From Eudorina sp. 2006-703-Eu-15 (lineage: Eukaryota; Chlorophyta; Chlorophyceae; Chlamydomonadales; Volvocaceae), in contig BDSI01000182.1 of NCBI GenBank assembly GCA_003117195.1, forward strand, positions 124,001 through 188,000: a DNA stretch of 64,000 bases, written 5' to 3'. The notes under the pieces were generated by a model, which was not told the origin of the DNA, made no database searches, and was given only the letters and a program-made list of their open reading frames with translations. The position numbers and the translations under genes were made by a program. Below are positions 1 through 9,577 of this stretch, piece after piece (positions within the stretch are counted from its first letter, which is position 1; every line of letters begins with the position of its first letter).

Positions 1-1360
1 TGCGCAGCAGCAGCCACGGAATGCTGGGCTCGCTTAGCTCGCTGGACCGCGGGCCGTCGCTGGGGCTGGGTGGCCTGGGCATGAGCCTGGAGTCGCCGGG
101 CGCACCCATGGGTCTGGACACGGCGCTGCGGGGTCTGGCGCCGATGGATGTGCTGGACTGGCCGTCCATGTCGCCCAGGTACGGCAGGCGTGCATGGGCA
201 CGGGCAGGTGGGAATGGGACGACGCGGCTGAGAGATGGGTTATTCACGTCGTGCGGGCATAATGCCGTCAGCGCCATCACGTGTCCTGCAATACTCGCGC
301 CCTTGCCCCAACGGATCGGACGTGCTCGCGTCACGGGGCGACTGCGGGTTGAGGCTGTGAGGCGGCACTGGTGCTGATGATGCGCGGGGTGCTCTGTTCG
401 TACGGCGGCGCGGACGGTCTGCTGGGACGGACGGCGTCGGCGGCCACTCCCCCCCTTCCGGTGTCCACTGAGCAACCCACTGGGCATCCCGCCGCAAGTA
501 CCGTGCTTCGCTGTCCACAATGAGTCCGCACAGTCACGCCGCACCGCAAGCTGCACCGGCCAGCAGCAGCGCCAAGTGCCTCGCCGGCATGCCGCCCTGA
601 AGCACTATGCACGGGTTGTGCCTTGGCCGCAGGTCCAGCGCGGGTAACGGCGACGGGCCCGGCAGCAGCGATGGCGGCGGCGGCTTCCCCGACGAGGGCG
701 AGGGCGAGGGGGGCACGGTCATGGACGGGCTCATCGTTCGCGGCACGGCCTTGTCCAAGCTGGCGCCGGAGGCGCTGGAGGCGGCCATCGGGTCATCCCC
801 GGACAGCGTCGGCATCGGCGGCACGCCCGGCGGTTCGGTGCGCGCCCGGATGACTCTGTCGGCCTTCAGCAGCGGCCCGTCCTCCGCGGCCGCGGCGCAG
901 CTGGAAGCGGCGGCGGCGGTCGCATCCCCCGTCCAGCGCTCCAGCGGGCAGCAGCAGCAGCAGGGCCGTGCCGCAGCACACAGCTCCCCCGGCTCGCCAC
1001 ACCTCAACCGGCAAGACGTCGGCGCGGGCAGCAGCTCGACGCCAGCAGCAGGTTCCAAGTCCAGGACGCCGGGGGAAGCTGGACATGCGGCTGGGGGTGG
1101 CCTGGTGGGGATGTCGGGGGCGGGCTCGATGGGGTTGCTACCGGAGATGAGCTTGAGCGACCTGGTTCAACGCGGCGGTCCCGGGTGCATAGCGGCGGCG
1201 GCAGCGGCGGCGACGGCGGCTGTGGACGCTCAGCAGGATGAGGCAGATGGGCGGGGAGGGGAACAGGAGACGGCGGATGTGGACATCGGCTTGGGGCTGG
1301 AGGTGGTCGGGAAGGCGCTGGTCATTCCCAACGGGGCGCGGGGGAACTTGGCACAGGGCG
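1..1360 (+). CDS. 3' part of an unrecognised Gly/Ser/Ala-rich protein gene, cut by the window edge
   Basis: Two exons are visible: 1-178 (its frame enters from outside the window) and 633-1360. The intron between them starts GTACGGC and ends GGCCGCAG, and the phases fit (AG|G, Arg). The protein has short ordered patches rich in Leu/Met (for example DALRG-like and TALSKLAPEALEAAIG) within Gly, Ser, Ala and Gln runs. No known domain is recognised. A strong donor GTGAGT follows at 1361. Reading through it gives a TAA at 1399-1401, so the gene either ends at 1401 or continues into a 3' exon that I could not place. GC3-rich codon use supports real coding. Role unknown. Confidence 0.5.
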
Positions 1361-1401
1361 GTGAGTCTGGGCGGGGAGCGGGAGGGGGCAGCCCGGCGTA
1401 A

Positions 1402-2399
1402 CTCGGACGCAGCTCGGACCCCTGACGGCTCGGCGGTGCATGCTTGGCCGGGGTGGATTGTGGTGCGCATCTCGAGCCGTATGGGCCGCCGAAGGGTGGC
1501 GTTGTATTGAACACTTGGTGAATGCTGTCGCCCGGGAGGGGGCGGGGAGGCTGACGGGGGGGTGTCCGACCTCCCGTCTATATTTGTGAGCTGGTGCGTT
1601 CTCGAGCATTTGATTGCCGGCGGGTCAAGGTCCGTTATGGTGCGCAATCAGCTCTCATGCGTGACGTCCCCGGTGATCCCGCCTTGGGCTCCCACCATGT
1701 CGTGGCGCTGGTGCTTTTGTGGGGCTGCATACCGTACTGCATGCTGCGGACCGTACAACCACCTTACCGGTCTTTTCGTGAACCGTGTGGTTCACACGGC
1801 GAATATGTACATAGGCAATGCGTGCTGGCTGGGGCTTGGTACAGACTTATTGGCTTGGTTCGCGACCCGCTTGCGGTGAGAGCAAGCGGGTGTGGGTGCG
1901 CAAAAGCAGGCGGGAAAGCCTGAACCCGCGACGCACGAGGAGGACCTTTTGGCATCAAGCATCGCTCGAAATCCTTTCTGCGGAAGTAATCCATTGCGAG
2001 GGTGGCGGAGGGACGGGGAATGTGATGGTCGGGTGTGGAGGTGAGCCCCCACCCAGCTGACACCTGCCAGACAGGCGGTCTGATCTGGCGCAGCCGTGCT
2101 GGGCGCGTTCTCTGTGTACCACCACTGGTCGACGGCCGCGCAGCCATGTTGCATACCCCAGCCTTCCTGAGCGCGAGCTGGAGCAGGGCACCCCCTCCCA
2201 TGTGACGGGCCGCACGCAGCAGGGCCCCGAGCACTCGCCACCTGCTTGGTTGTTGGCACTTGCGCTGGACTGGACTGGTGGTGGGCCCCTTCCGATGTAT
2301 CAGCCCGCGCTGTCAAGGAAAGTGACTGCTTGAAACATGAATCTGAAACAGCAGACGCGTGCTCCCGAAACAAAGCCAAAGTCCGGCTGCGTCACTTTG
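1402..2399. other. Intergenic, nothing clear
   Basis: About 1 kb with no convincing exon. A small exon could begin after an ATAG at about 1825 and end at a TGA near 1879, continuing the gene to the left, but its codon use is poor and there is no poly(A) signal to support it. Confidence 0.4.
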
Positions 2400-2404
2400 T
2401 TACA
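2400..2404 (-). terminator. Poly(A) signal TGTAA of the eL28 gene
   Basis: TTACA on the + strand reads TGTAA on the transcribed strand, the usual volvocine polyadenylation signal, 87 bases past the eL28 stop codon. Confidence 0.7.
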
Positions 2405-2490
2405 TGATCGCAACCTCTTTTGATGCCCCCCCGCGGTGGCAGCAGCTCTCGAAACACCCGACGTGCAGCAACATCCAGCCCCCGTCACGT

Positions 2491-4000
2491 CTACTTCTTC
2501 AGGGCCTTGCGCACGCGGATGCTCTTGTGCACAGCCGCGGCGCGGGCCTGGGCAGCAGCCTGCACGGGACACACGGACCGGAGAGGGCGGGATCAGACTT
2601 TCCCCCAAGCCAGGGAGCAGGCCCGCGGACGCTGGACTTTCGCTCTCATGGGGGAACACATGAACGAGGGGCCGTGCCGCCGCCTCACTCACAGGCTTCC
2701 CCTCCCGGCCACCCAGCTGCCGGGACCCCGACACGAACCCACTACTGTCCCTCGCTCGGACCAGCCCCCCAAACAGGCGTGACCAGTCCGGGTACCACCG
2801 GACCGTTGCAGCACCGGAATGCCCCCTCTCGCGGTCAGACAGACCGGGACAGTCCGCACATACGGCACACACACACACACACACACACACACGCGAACAA
2901 CACCCTAGCGGGCGTGCATTTAGCAAAGCCCGCAAACCGAGAAGTGACGTGACGCCCCGGGCTTGCAGTGCACGCGGATCAAGCCTCGCCCTCCCCACCC
3001 CATCCAAGCGCCTCCGCATTGCAGCGAGCCCAGCCGCGCCCACCCCTACCTTGAGGTCCGGGCGGTAGGTCTCCACCTGCTTGCCCACGGCCTTCAGGAC
3101 CTTACGGCCGTCCGTCTTGATGAGGACGCTGCGCAGGGCAGGTTGAGGTCAGGGCGGAGTAGGTCAGCGGGATCACCGCGCGCAAGTAAAGCTGCCGCGG
3201 CAACGCCGGGTGTCGGTGCGGTGGGCCATGTGCCCAAGGCTCAGGACGCGGTTTATGTCCCCTGCCGCTGGTTTTCCGCCAATACAGCTCGAGGGCCGCT
3301 CGTTATGATCGAGTACGGCGTGGTCTTGATACGGCGTGGTCTAGAGCACGATTTGAGCTCACAAGGCCACAGATTGGCGAGACAGCTAAGCGCGCGTCGA
3401 TGACCGCTGGCGACAGGCGGTTACGGGTTAAAGCAAACAAGGGTTGATAACACTGCCAAAGGGTGACAGCCCTGTCCCGAGGTGTCGGGATTCGACACCC
3501 GGGCCCCCAACACAGATGGGACCCTCACCTGTGCTTCTGGTCCTTCGGGTGCGTCACCTTCTTCGGGCGGTGCAGGCTGAACTTGACGTGCTCTCCCTCG
3601 GCGTCAACGGCCACGACCTTCGGGTTGGCAAGGCCTATCGGCACGGCGGGCAACCCCAAAAGAGGCACAACCAGGTTGTGTACGCCTCATCCGGTCAATT
3701 ACGCACCACTTCACTACTTCGAGTGCACGGCAATGCTATATCGAGCACGCTTTGTCCGTGAGGTTCGCATCGCTGACGCCGCCAGGCTGCTTTCGTCTGT
3801 CCGTAGTCCAAAGCCCCGGCTGCAGGCTGACAACATGCCTTTACTACATTTGCTAGACCATCAAAGAAATTACCTGAGTACTTGTAGCTGTGCTTGTTGT
3901 ACAGGTTGCCTGGCTCAGCGCTGAAGACCATCCCCTTCACGCTCTTGCGCATGAAGGCATTGTGGTGCCTGATGACCTCCCAAATCAGCTGCGACGACAT
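2491..4000 (-). CDS. RPL28: 60S ribosomal protein L28 (eL28)
   Basis: Structural protein of the cytosolic large ribosomal subunit. Four exons on the - strand: 4000-3874, 3634-3529, 3128-3050 and 2559-2491. All have GT-AG introns, the phases agree, and the 381 nt encode 126 aa, close to the usual eL28 length of 130-140. The N-terminus (MSSQLIWEVIRHHNAF), the EPGNLYNKHSYKYSG segment and the basic middle with a VLIKTDGRK block match the family. The protein ends in ALKK. The first ATG is the only one in frame. Coding codons are strongly GC3-biased, as expected for a highly expressed gene. None of the scattered motifs seen elsewhere in the window occur in its exons. Confidence 0.96.
2866..2892. 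repeat. (CA)n microsatellite
   Basis: About 13 CA units inside the last intron of the eL28 gene. Confidence 0.95.
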
Positions 4001-5578
4001 TTTTGCTGGCCTGCAACGTAGTCAAAAACGACTTTAGGAGGCGGCGAAGCAAGTAGCAAACCTAAAGACTGCAACAGCGAGATATCATTCGCGTACCTAA
4101 GGAAACTGCACTCAGCACGGGAGGAAAGAGAGAAGGTTGTGAGGGAAGTCACCTAAAAGTTGGTTTCTTCACCAAAGCCTCCCTGGAGACAAACTGTCCA
4201 CTCGCCGGACACAAATCGCCAGGCACAAATACTGCGTTTCAATAATGATTATAATGCTAAGTTATTTTGACTGATTATAGTTCGGTGTTAACACAGGGGC
4301 CCCGGAGTGTGCTGGGCTCGACCTTGAGCTAGGCTTTCGTCAACTGGTCGGTTTGCACTTGACGGGATGGAGGGGGGTTTCGCCGCGCCTGGCTGGTGAG
4401 CGTGCAATCAATCGGTACGGCAGCAGACGTGAAGCAATCCCAGGATGGTGTGACGTGCTTCACCTCATCGGGTGTCACCGGTGACCCTGGGGTCCACTGC
4501 AACCTGACTCATGCGAAAACCTAGCACTCCGGCAAGTAATGTTTTCATTTGCTGATCCAAGCGCGCTTGGGTCCTGGGGATCATCAGGGCGGGGTGGTAG
4601 ATGGCCACTCGTCACATTAGATAGAGGCAGGTCGAGACAGGTCAAGACCTAATCCGTTGATTGAATACAAGAACTCACAGTACTTTTAAGCTGTAAAGAT
4701 CGGGGTCGCGTTTTTTCTCCCGACTCCCTACAAGCCTGCCGGATAACCCGTGCCCTTGCGCAGCCTGCGCACGTTCCGTGTGCCCGGGAAGATCCCCTGC
4801 CCTTCCCTGCACCCAGGCTTTCCCCTGCGTGCTCTCTGTGCAGAGTTACAGGATGGCCTTGGGCCAGTCCTTCGCTTCATCACAGATACCACACCCCGTC
4901 TAGCTGTAAGTGTGTGTCTGCGGGACGTGCTTCGGTGCACTTGTGGAGCCCTGTCCGGTGCACCAAGGTGGCGCGGTTTCATTTTCTTTCAGCGTGTGGT
5001 AAGGAGGCTGCGGCTGTCACCGATGACCGGCGGGGTCCACTGTAACATCATTAATAATAGTGTGGGGCACGTGAAAGGCTGGATTCCTCTAATACGCGGC
5101 GTCAATCTCCTCAGTTGTACCGTGGTCCTACATGTGGTTTTACACCTACGACGGATTGCGCCATTCGATCCAGGGGTCGCGGCGACCCATGGGTCTGTTG
5201 GAATTGGGAATTCCCACCCATGCAGGTGCAATGTCAAGAATATCCCACTACGGAGAAATCCCGATGTGCCCATCGAGATGCAACAACAATGAATCGCGCG
5301 TTCTTGATAAAGCCAGCCTGCAAGCCAGAACTGCCCGCGCACTCGTACGCTCTGTAACGACCACTAAACATTTCGCGCCTGTGTCCCAACCCGGTCCTCA
5401 CTGCTCGCGCTCATTCGATCAGTAGTTAGCTAGTTACTCCACCCCACACGCGCGGCCACCTCGCCCCTCGGAGCCGTTTCCGCGACCCCTCCCTCCTCCA
5501 CCGAAACCCACCAAAGAAACACCCACCTGGCACGCATTCCTGCAGGATTAAGCAGATGCTGTGCAACTTTCGTTACGC
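4001..5578. other. Intergenic region upstream of eL28, no gene seen
   Basis: AT-richer stretch (notably 4200-4300) that should hold the eL28 promoter and 5' UTR near 4001-4150. No ORF shows volvocine codon bias. It contains one perfect GACCCATGGGTC palindrome at 5184-5195 and two diverged copies of a ~33-bp segment (about 4467-4499 and 5015-5047). Confidence 0.5.
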
Positions 5579-5583
5579 TTACA
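5579..5583 (-). terminator. Possible poly(A) signal TGTAA for the gene at 6255-7197
   Basis: TTACA on the + strand, 672 bases past the proposed stop. This fits the long 3' UTRs of volvocine mRNAs, but it is the only support for this 3' end. Confidence 0.4.
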
Positions 5584-6254
5584 GCTCCGAGTCACCAAAT
5601 GGCAGTGCAATTGGCCTCGCGACCCGAAAGGCCTAACCCCGATATCCCAAATACTCCTAATACCTACATCCCTGGCAAAACTCCCAGTAGGCTTCAATGT
5701 CCCATCACCCGTCTCGTGCAGCTGGTCAGTCGGTCTGTCAGTCTGTACTGAATAGGTAAAAGCTCATTTTGACAGGCGCCTATATGCGCAGCTACGTTCA
5801 TTCGCAGGTGCCAAAGGCAGCTGGGGTCATGGAAATGACAAGTCAGGGGCGGAAACCAAGCGTATCATCGCTGTGCACGATGTCAAAGGGACCGGGGCGC
5901 GAGCTTCGTCACCCGCACCACCATTAATACACGTGATAGGCCTCTGCAGCGCACTCCCAGGGTCGACTGTGCCCCGCCTTTCTCCCACAGGTGCCTGCGG
6001 CCGTGGATTAATCATTCCGAATCCGAGCAGAAATTGCCTTGGCGGCGTGCCTGTGGAGGCAGTACGCCGGCGCAAGCCGCCGCTGGGACCTGGGCCGATG
6101 TGCATCCTCCCTGGCGCGCTCAGAAGGCCACAACCCTGAAGCGTGGGGAGCAGCAAGCGAGGGGCGTCACGTCACAACACCGAACAGGACGTTGCATTAC
6201 TGACCAGGGCACATCCCACATCCCACTGGGCAGATCTGCATGCCGGCACAAACA

Positions 6255-7197
6255 TCAAGCAAGTTGCCTGCAGGGCAACGACCCGGCGGGCGCTGGACAC
6301 AGCTCCCGCCGCCTTCCGGGAAGGAAACCAGCAATCACAAGGGTGACGTGTCTGTCACACGCACAGCCTGCGTGTGTCCACGCCACGCTCCGATGCGGGC
6401 GGTCCCACCTGCTCTCATACTTGGGCTGCCCGTCTGATCGCGTGCTGCGCTTGGTCACGTTCGTCCCGCCGGTTGTGTTGAATCTCTGGGTGAGCGTCTT
6501 GAGCGTGTCGAGATGCGCCTGCGGAAGGGCGGGGCGGCCCACAGGAGGGGCGGCAAGGGACTCTGTCGGTGAATGCGCTGTCCGGGTGCAGGACCAGCCA
6601 CCGCACCCGACTGTTGCGTTGCTATGCTCTCATCTGTTGACGACAATGTGTTAGAATCGGGTTGCCCGCAAGGTGTTGAGCCGCGCCTCACCACGGGCTC
6701 ACGATACTCGTCCACGTACTCCGTCACGTACGACTGCAGGACGGTAACGAAGGAGGGGGACAAAGTCAGTCGGCGGAAAGGACGGTGACGCCGCGCGGTT
6801 TTCGTTGCCGTTGACTTGCCTTGTACGCGACTGGCGGCAACCCGCTGGATCCCAGGGTGTTGCTGTAGAGTTTGCCAGTCCCTGACAGCGACGCCGTCAA
6901 TGCTGTCCCCGCAGTTGGACCGCTGTAACGGTAGGTAGGGCGCCCATCAGGAGCAGAGCCGACACGTTCGGCAGTCGCATGGAAGGAGTAACGGCTCGAG
7001 CCGTGTCGAGATGCTAGAGCTGCCGTGGCTGGTGTAATCGTGTACTTGGGGACGTACGGAGGCAACTCGGGGCGCTCTCCATGGAAAACGGTGTACGTGG
7101 AGCTCGGTTGTGGCCACTGCTCACGAGTGTGAAAAGAGTATATGTGCTGGAAATTGGGATTCAAGGAGTTATCAACACGCGTGGTCACCGACGACAT
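6255..7197 (-). CDS. Unrecognised protein of about 180 aa, Tyr/Pro/Thr/Ser-rich
   Basis: Proposed exons on the - strand: 7197-6820, 6733-6692, 6518-6409 and a tiny last exon 6267-6255 ending QLA-stop. The phases agree (543 nt). Exon 1 has strong coding bias and short repeated aromatic patches such as IYSFHTREQWPQ, YTVFHGERP, RYSFHATAE and PTYRYSGP. Exons 2 and 3 give TEYVDEYREPV and a helical, basic LDTLKTLTQRF segment. The first intron has a GC donor (AAG|GCAAGT). The spaced Tyr/Pro patches recall small axonemal microtubule-binding proteins, but I recognise no family and that is only an impression. The last exon is the weakest part: the true 3' end may lie elsewhere. Confidence 0.55.
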
Positions 7198-8126
7198 TTC
7201 GAGGCTAATTGAAGTCGATTCGTCTAAGCACGTTTAAAAAACAAGGTTTTCAAAAACGAGGCCTTTGCGCAAGATGGGCGAGGCGGCCGAAGAGTCTTCG
7301 ACAGAATGCAAGGGCAGAGGCAGCAGCAAAAAAGAGTACTGATTAGCGTGATGGCAGATTCATCAAAAACAACGACTTAGAACGCAACCTTGTAGAGTGT
7401 GGTGATTTAATACTTGCAGTGCGTCGTACTCGTCGTGCGTTCGATGGCCGGTTAGGACCAGGTTCTTAGACGCATGATTATCATTGACGTCTGCATTACA
7501 TCTAATGTTTACCATATCAAATTGGGAAGTAATCATTTCTTGGAATGCAACAGTAAACCTCCGCGCGTGAAGTGCGCTGAACTGCCATAACTATGTCATG
7601 CCTCTACAGGGCAATGGCAAATACAATATGTCCACAGTGATCTGGATTAAACTCCCTGTGGGTTTAAGATCACCTGTTCAAGGGTGTAAACTACCGGTAC
7701 CATCATCGTTCTCCCGCAACAAGAACTTGTTGCATTCCAACCGAGTCTGCGCCTCGCAGTTGCAGTGCCTGAAACACATGTAAACTTGGGTCAAAGTTAG
7801 TCGGCCAGGCTAGATGCCGGCAACGGAGTTCTACGGGCCTTTACAGGGGCAGACAGGGATTCGTGCGCTTGGAAGCCGGCTTTGGCCGCCACGCCGCCTG
7901 GGGCCTGCTTACACTGAAGAACATGCAAAGTTGAAAGGCTGTGGAACAGTCAAACCAGCAATTGTTGCTCGTAGCTGAGGATTGCGATGTAACAGCAGCT
8001 AATCGGAATTGCCCCCGAGCACCAAGGCCATCGCCAATCCACACTTTGACCCTCATACTTGATGCTTGCAAATCGGCCATGCATGTGAAATCAGTGAACT
8101 CACTGTTGCTGTGACTGACGGAAGCG
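7198..8126. other. Non-coding, upstream of the 6255-7197 gene
   Basis: AT-rich by local standards, with many stops in all frames. It probably holds the promoter of the leftward gene. No RNA gene or transposon was recognised. Confidence 0.45.
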
Positions 8127-8856
8127 TTACATGGTGGACCCTTGGCCCAACCGGCCCCAACCACCGGGCCATGGCTCAACCAGGTAGCTAACCACGATCC
8201 GTTGCAGGATGGTAACCGCTGACGTTCTCTCGCTGTTCAAGCTCAATGGGGCCATCAGGGCCAACGCAAGGGCCCATGGGATTCGGGGGTGCGCTCCGAA
8301 CCTCCGATGCGACGAGGCTAGGCTTTGACGCCATGCAACAAGACGCCGCGGGCTGCCGGGGAGGGCATCATCTGGGTTCTGCGTCCTGGTATTCGCCGGA
8401 GATGGGCGCAATCGGCCTGTGTTGGTGTCCCCACTGAGAGAGTGGGGAAGAAATGCTGCCGTCCCCACTCTCTCAGTCTGTCAGTTATGTCCTGCCCCCC
8501 CCCCTCCTTTTACGTGTGTGACCCCCGAGTAGCCGAGTTCCCCGTGCCCGTCCGCTTGGGAACCACTCACCCAGGTTCGCAGGGGTTCGCCCACTCGTTG
8601 CGGGTGTGGGTTAAAAAGCAACAGCCCAGACACACCTGTGGTGCCCAGACACACCTGTGGTGCCCAGACACACCTGTGGTGCCCAGACACACCTGCGCCT
8701 CTTGATCCTCAGTGACAGCTCATGCCCCCGCGTGGGGTTGTTCTCGGGAAGATGAGGCTTCGGGTCGCTCGGGTCGCTGCGCTTGTGGTACTCGTCCAGT
8801 GCGTTGTTGACGGTTGTTGAGGGTCCGTGGGGTCCGACGCGACCTGGCTTTGTCAC
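8127..8856 (-). CDS. Doubtful two-exon gene with a short, hydrophilic N-terminal exon
   Basis: The first exon, 8856-8693, looks like a real coding exon. It starts with ATG and has strongly GC3-biased codons giving a charged peptide with VNNALDEYHKRSDPSD and PENNPTRGHELSLRIK segments. A donor CAG|GTGTGT follows. A second exon 8433-8127 is in phase and ends ATG-TAA, where the stop overlaps a TGTAA signal, but its codon use is mediocre and its acceptor lies on the arm of a strong hairpin. The combined product would be 156 aa with no recognised domain. I trust exon 1 (about 0.5) more than the gene model. Confidence 0.3.
8433..8477. repeat. Perfect 16-bp inverted repeat with 13-base loop
   Basis: ACTGAGAGAGTGGGGA at 8433-8448 is exactly complementary to 8462-8477. 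It can form a stable hairpin on either strand. Confidence 0.9.
8625..8694. repeat. 19-bp tandem repeat, about 3.7 copies
   Basis: Unit CCCAGACACACCTGTGGTG starting at 8625, 8644, 8663 and 8682. The copies are nearly identical. It lies at the start of the proposed intron of the 8127-8856 gene. Confidence 0.9.
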
Positions 8857-9577
8857 TTTTGCTCAAGGATGCAGGTTGTCACGGCAAGTGTCCAATATTT
8901 ATTGAAAGGATGCCGATGGGAAGCCTGGGTGTGGGCGCCGGGTTGGCGATGCCGAACCTGCGCGCAAAGGATCTACACATGCCGTACCAACCGAAGTTAG
9001 AGCTGAGTGAATCAGGACAGCGCGCCAAATGTTTCAGTAATGATAAACTTTTTGACTGAAGTTAACGGACTATGTTTCATGTCGCGAAAGGTGCCAGGTT
9101 GGACAGCTTCAGGCAGGCTCACCTCTTCCAGACTGACATTCGCAAGCACACACTATTTCAATTAATCCGCTGGTGGATGGTACCTTATTGTGACACTCTA
9201 TACTGACGTAAGCCGGACAGCCACTCCATAAGGTGAGGAGTCTGACTGCGCACATTTATTAATAAGAGGGCGCGTGCACGAGAAGGAAATTACATGCGGC
9301 GGTATATGCCTAGCTGTTGCAGTCTACGACCGCGCTTCTGCTAGAACTTCCGGTACAGGTCCTTCTGCGCATGCTATCCTCGACTGGATTGCAAGCGGTC
9401 ACAAAGTGCTGTCAGTTATGGCCTTCTATTTGTTGTATTTTTCTCTCCCATGGTGCCTCGGATTGAAGCGTGGCCTCCGGCAGAAGCGAATGCTGGCGTC
9501 ACCGTACGGGCCGTCGACGCTCGCCAAATATGTTGATTGCTCGCAGGAAGCCTCAGTAACGGTTCTCGAGCACTACT
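8857..9577. other. Intergenic region between divergent genes
   Basis: Probably contains the promoter and 5' UTR of the 9578 gene. An in-register ORF at 9274-9621 lacks coding bias and overlaps the start of that gene in another frame, so it is not called. Confidence 0.4.

Noticed and set aside
3481..3499. 7-bp stem hairpin GGTGTCG...CGACACC
   Set aside because: Short stem, single copy, in an eL28 intron. Expected by chance in GC-rich DNA of this length.
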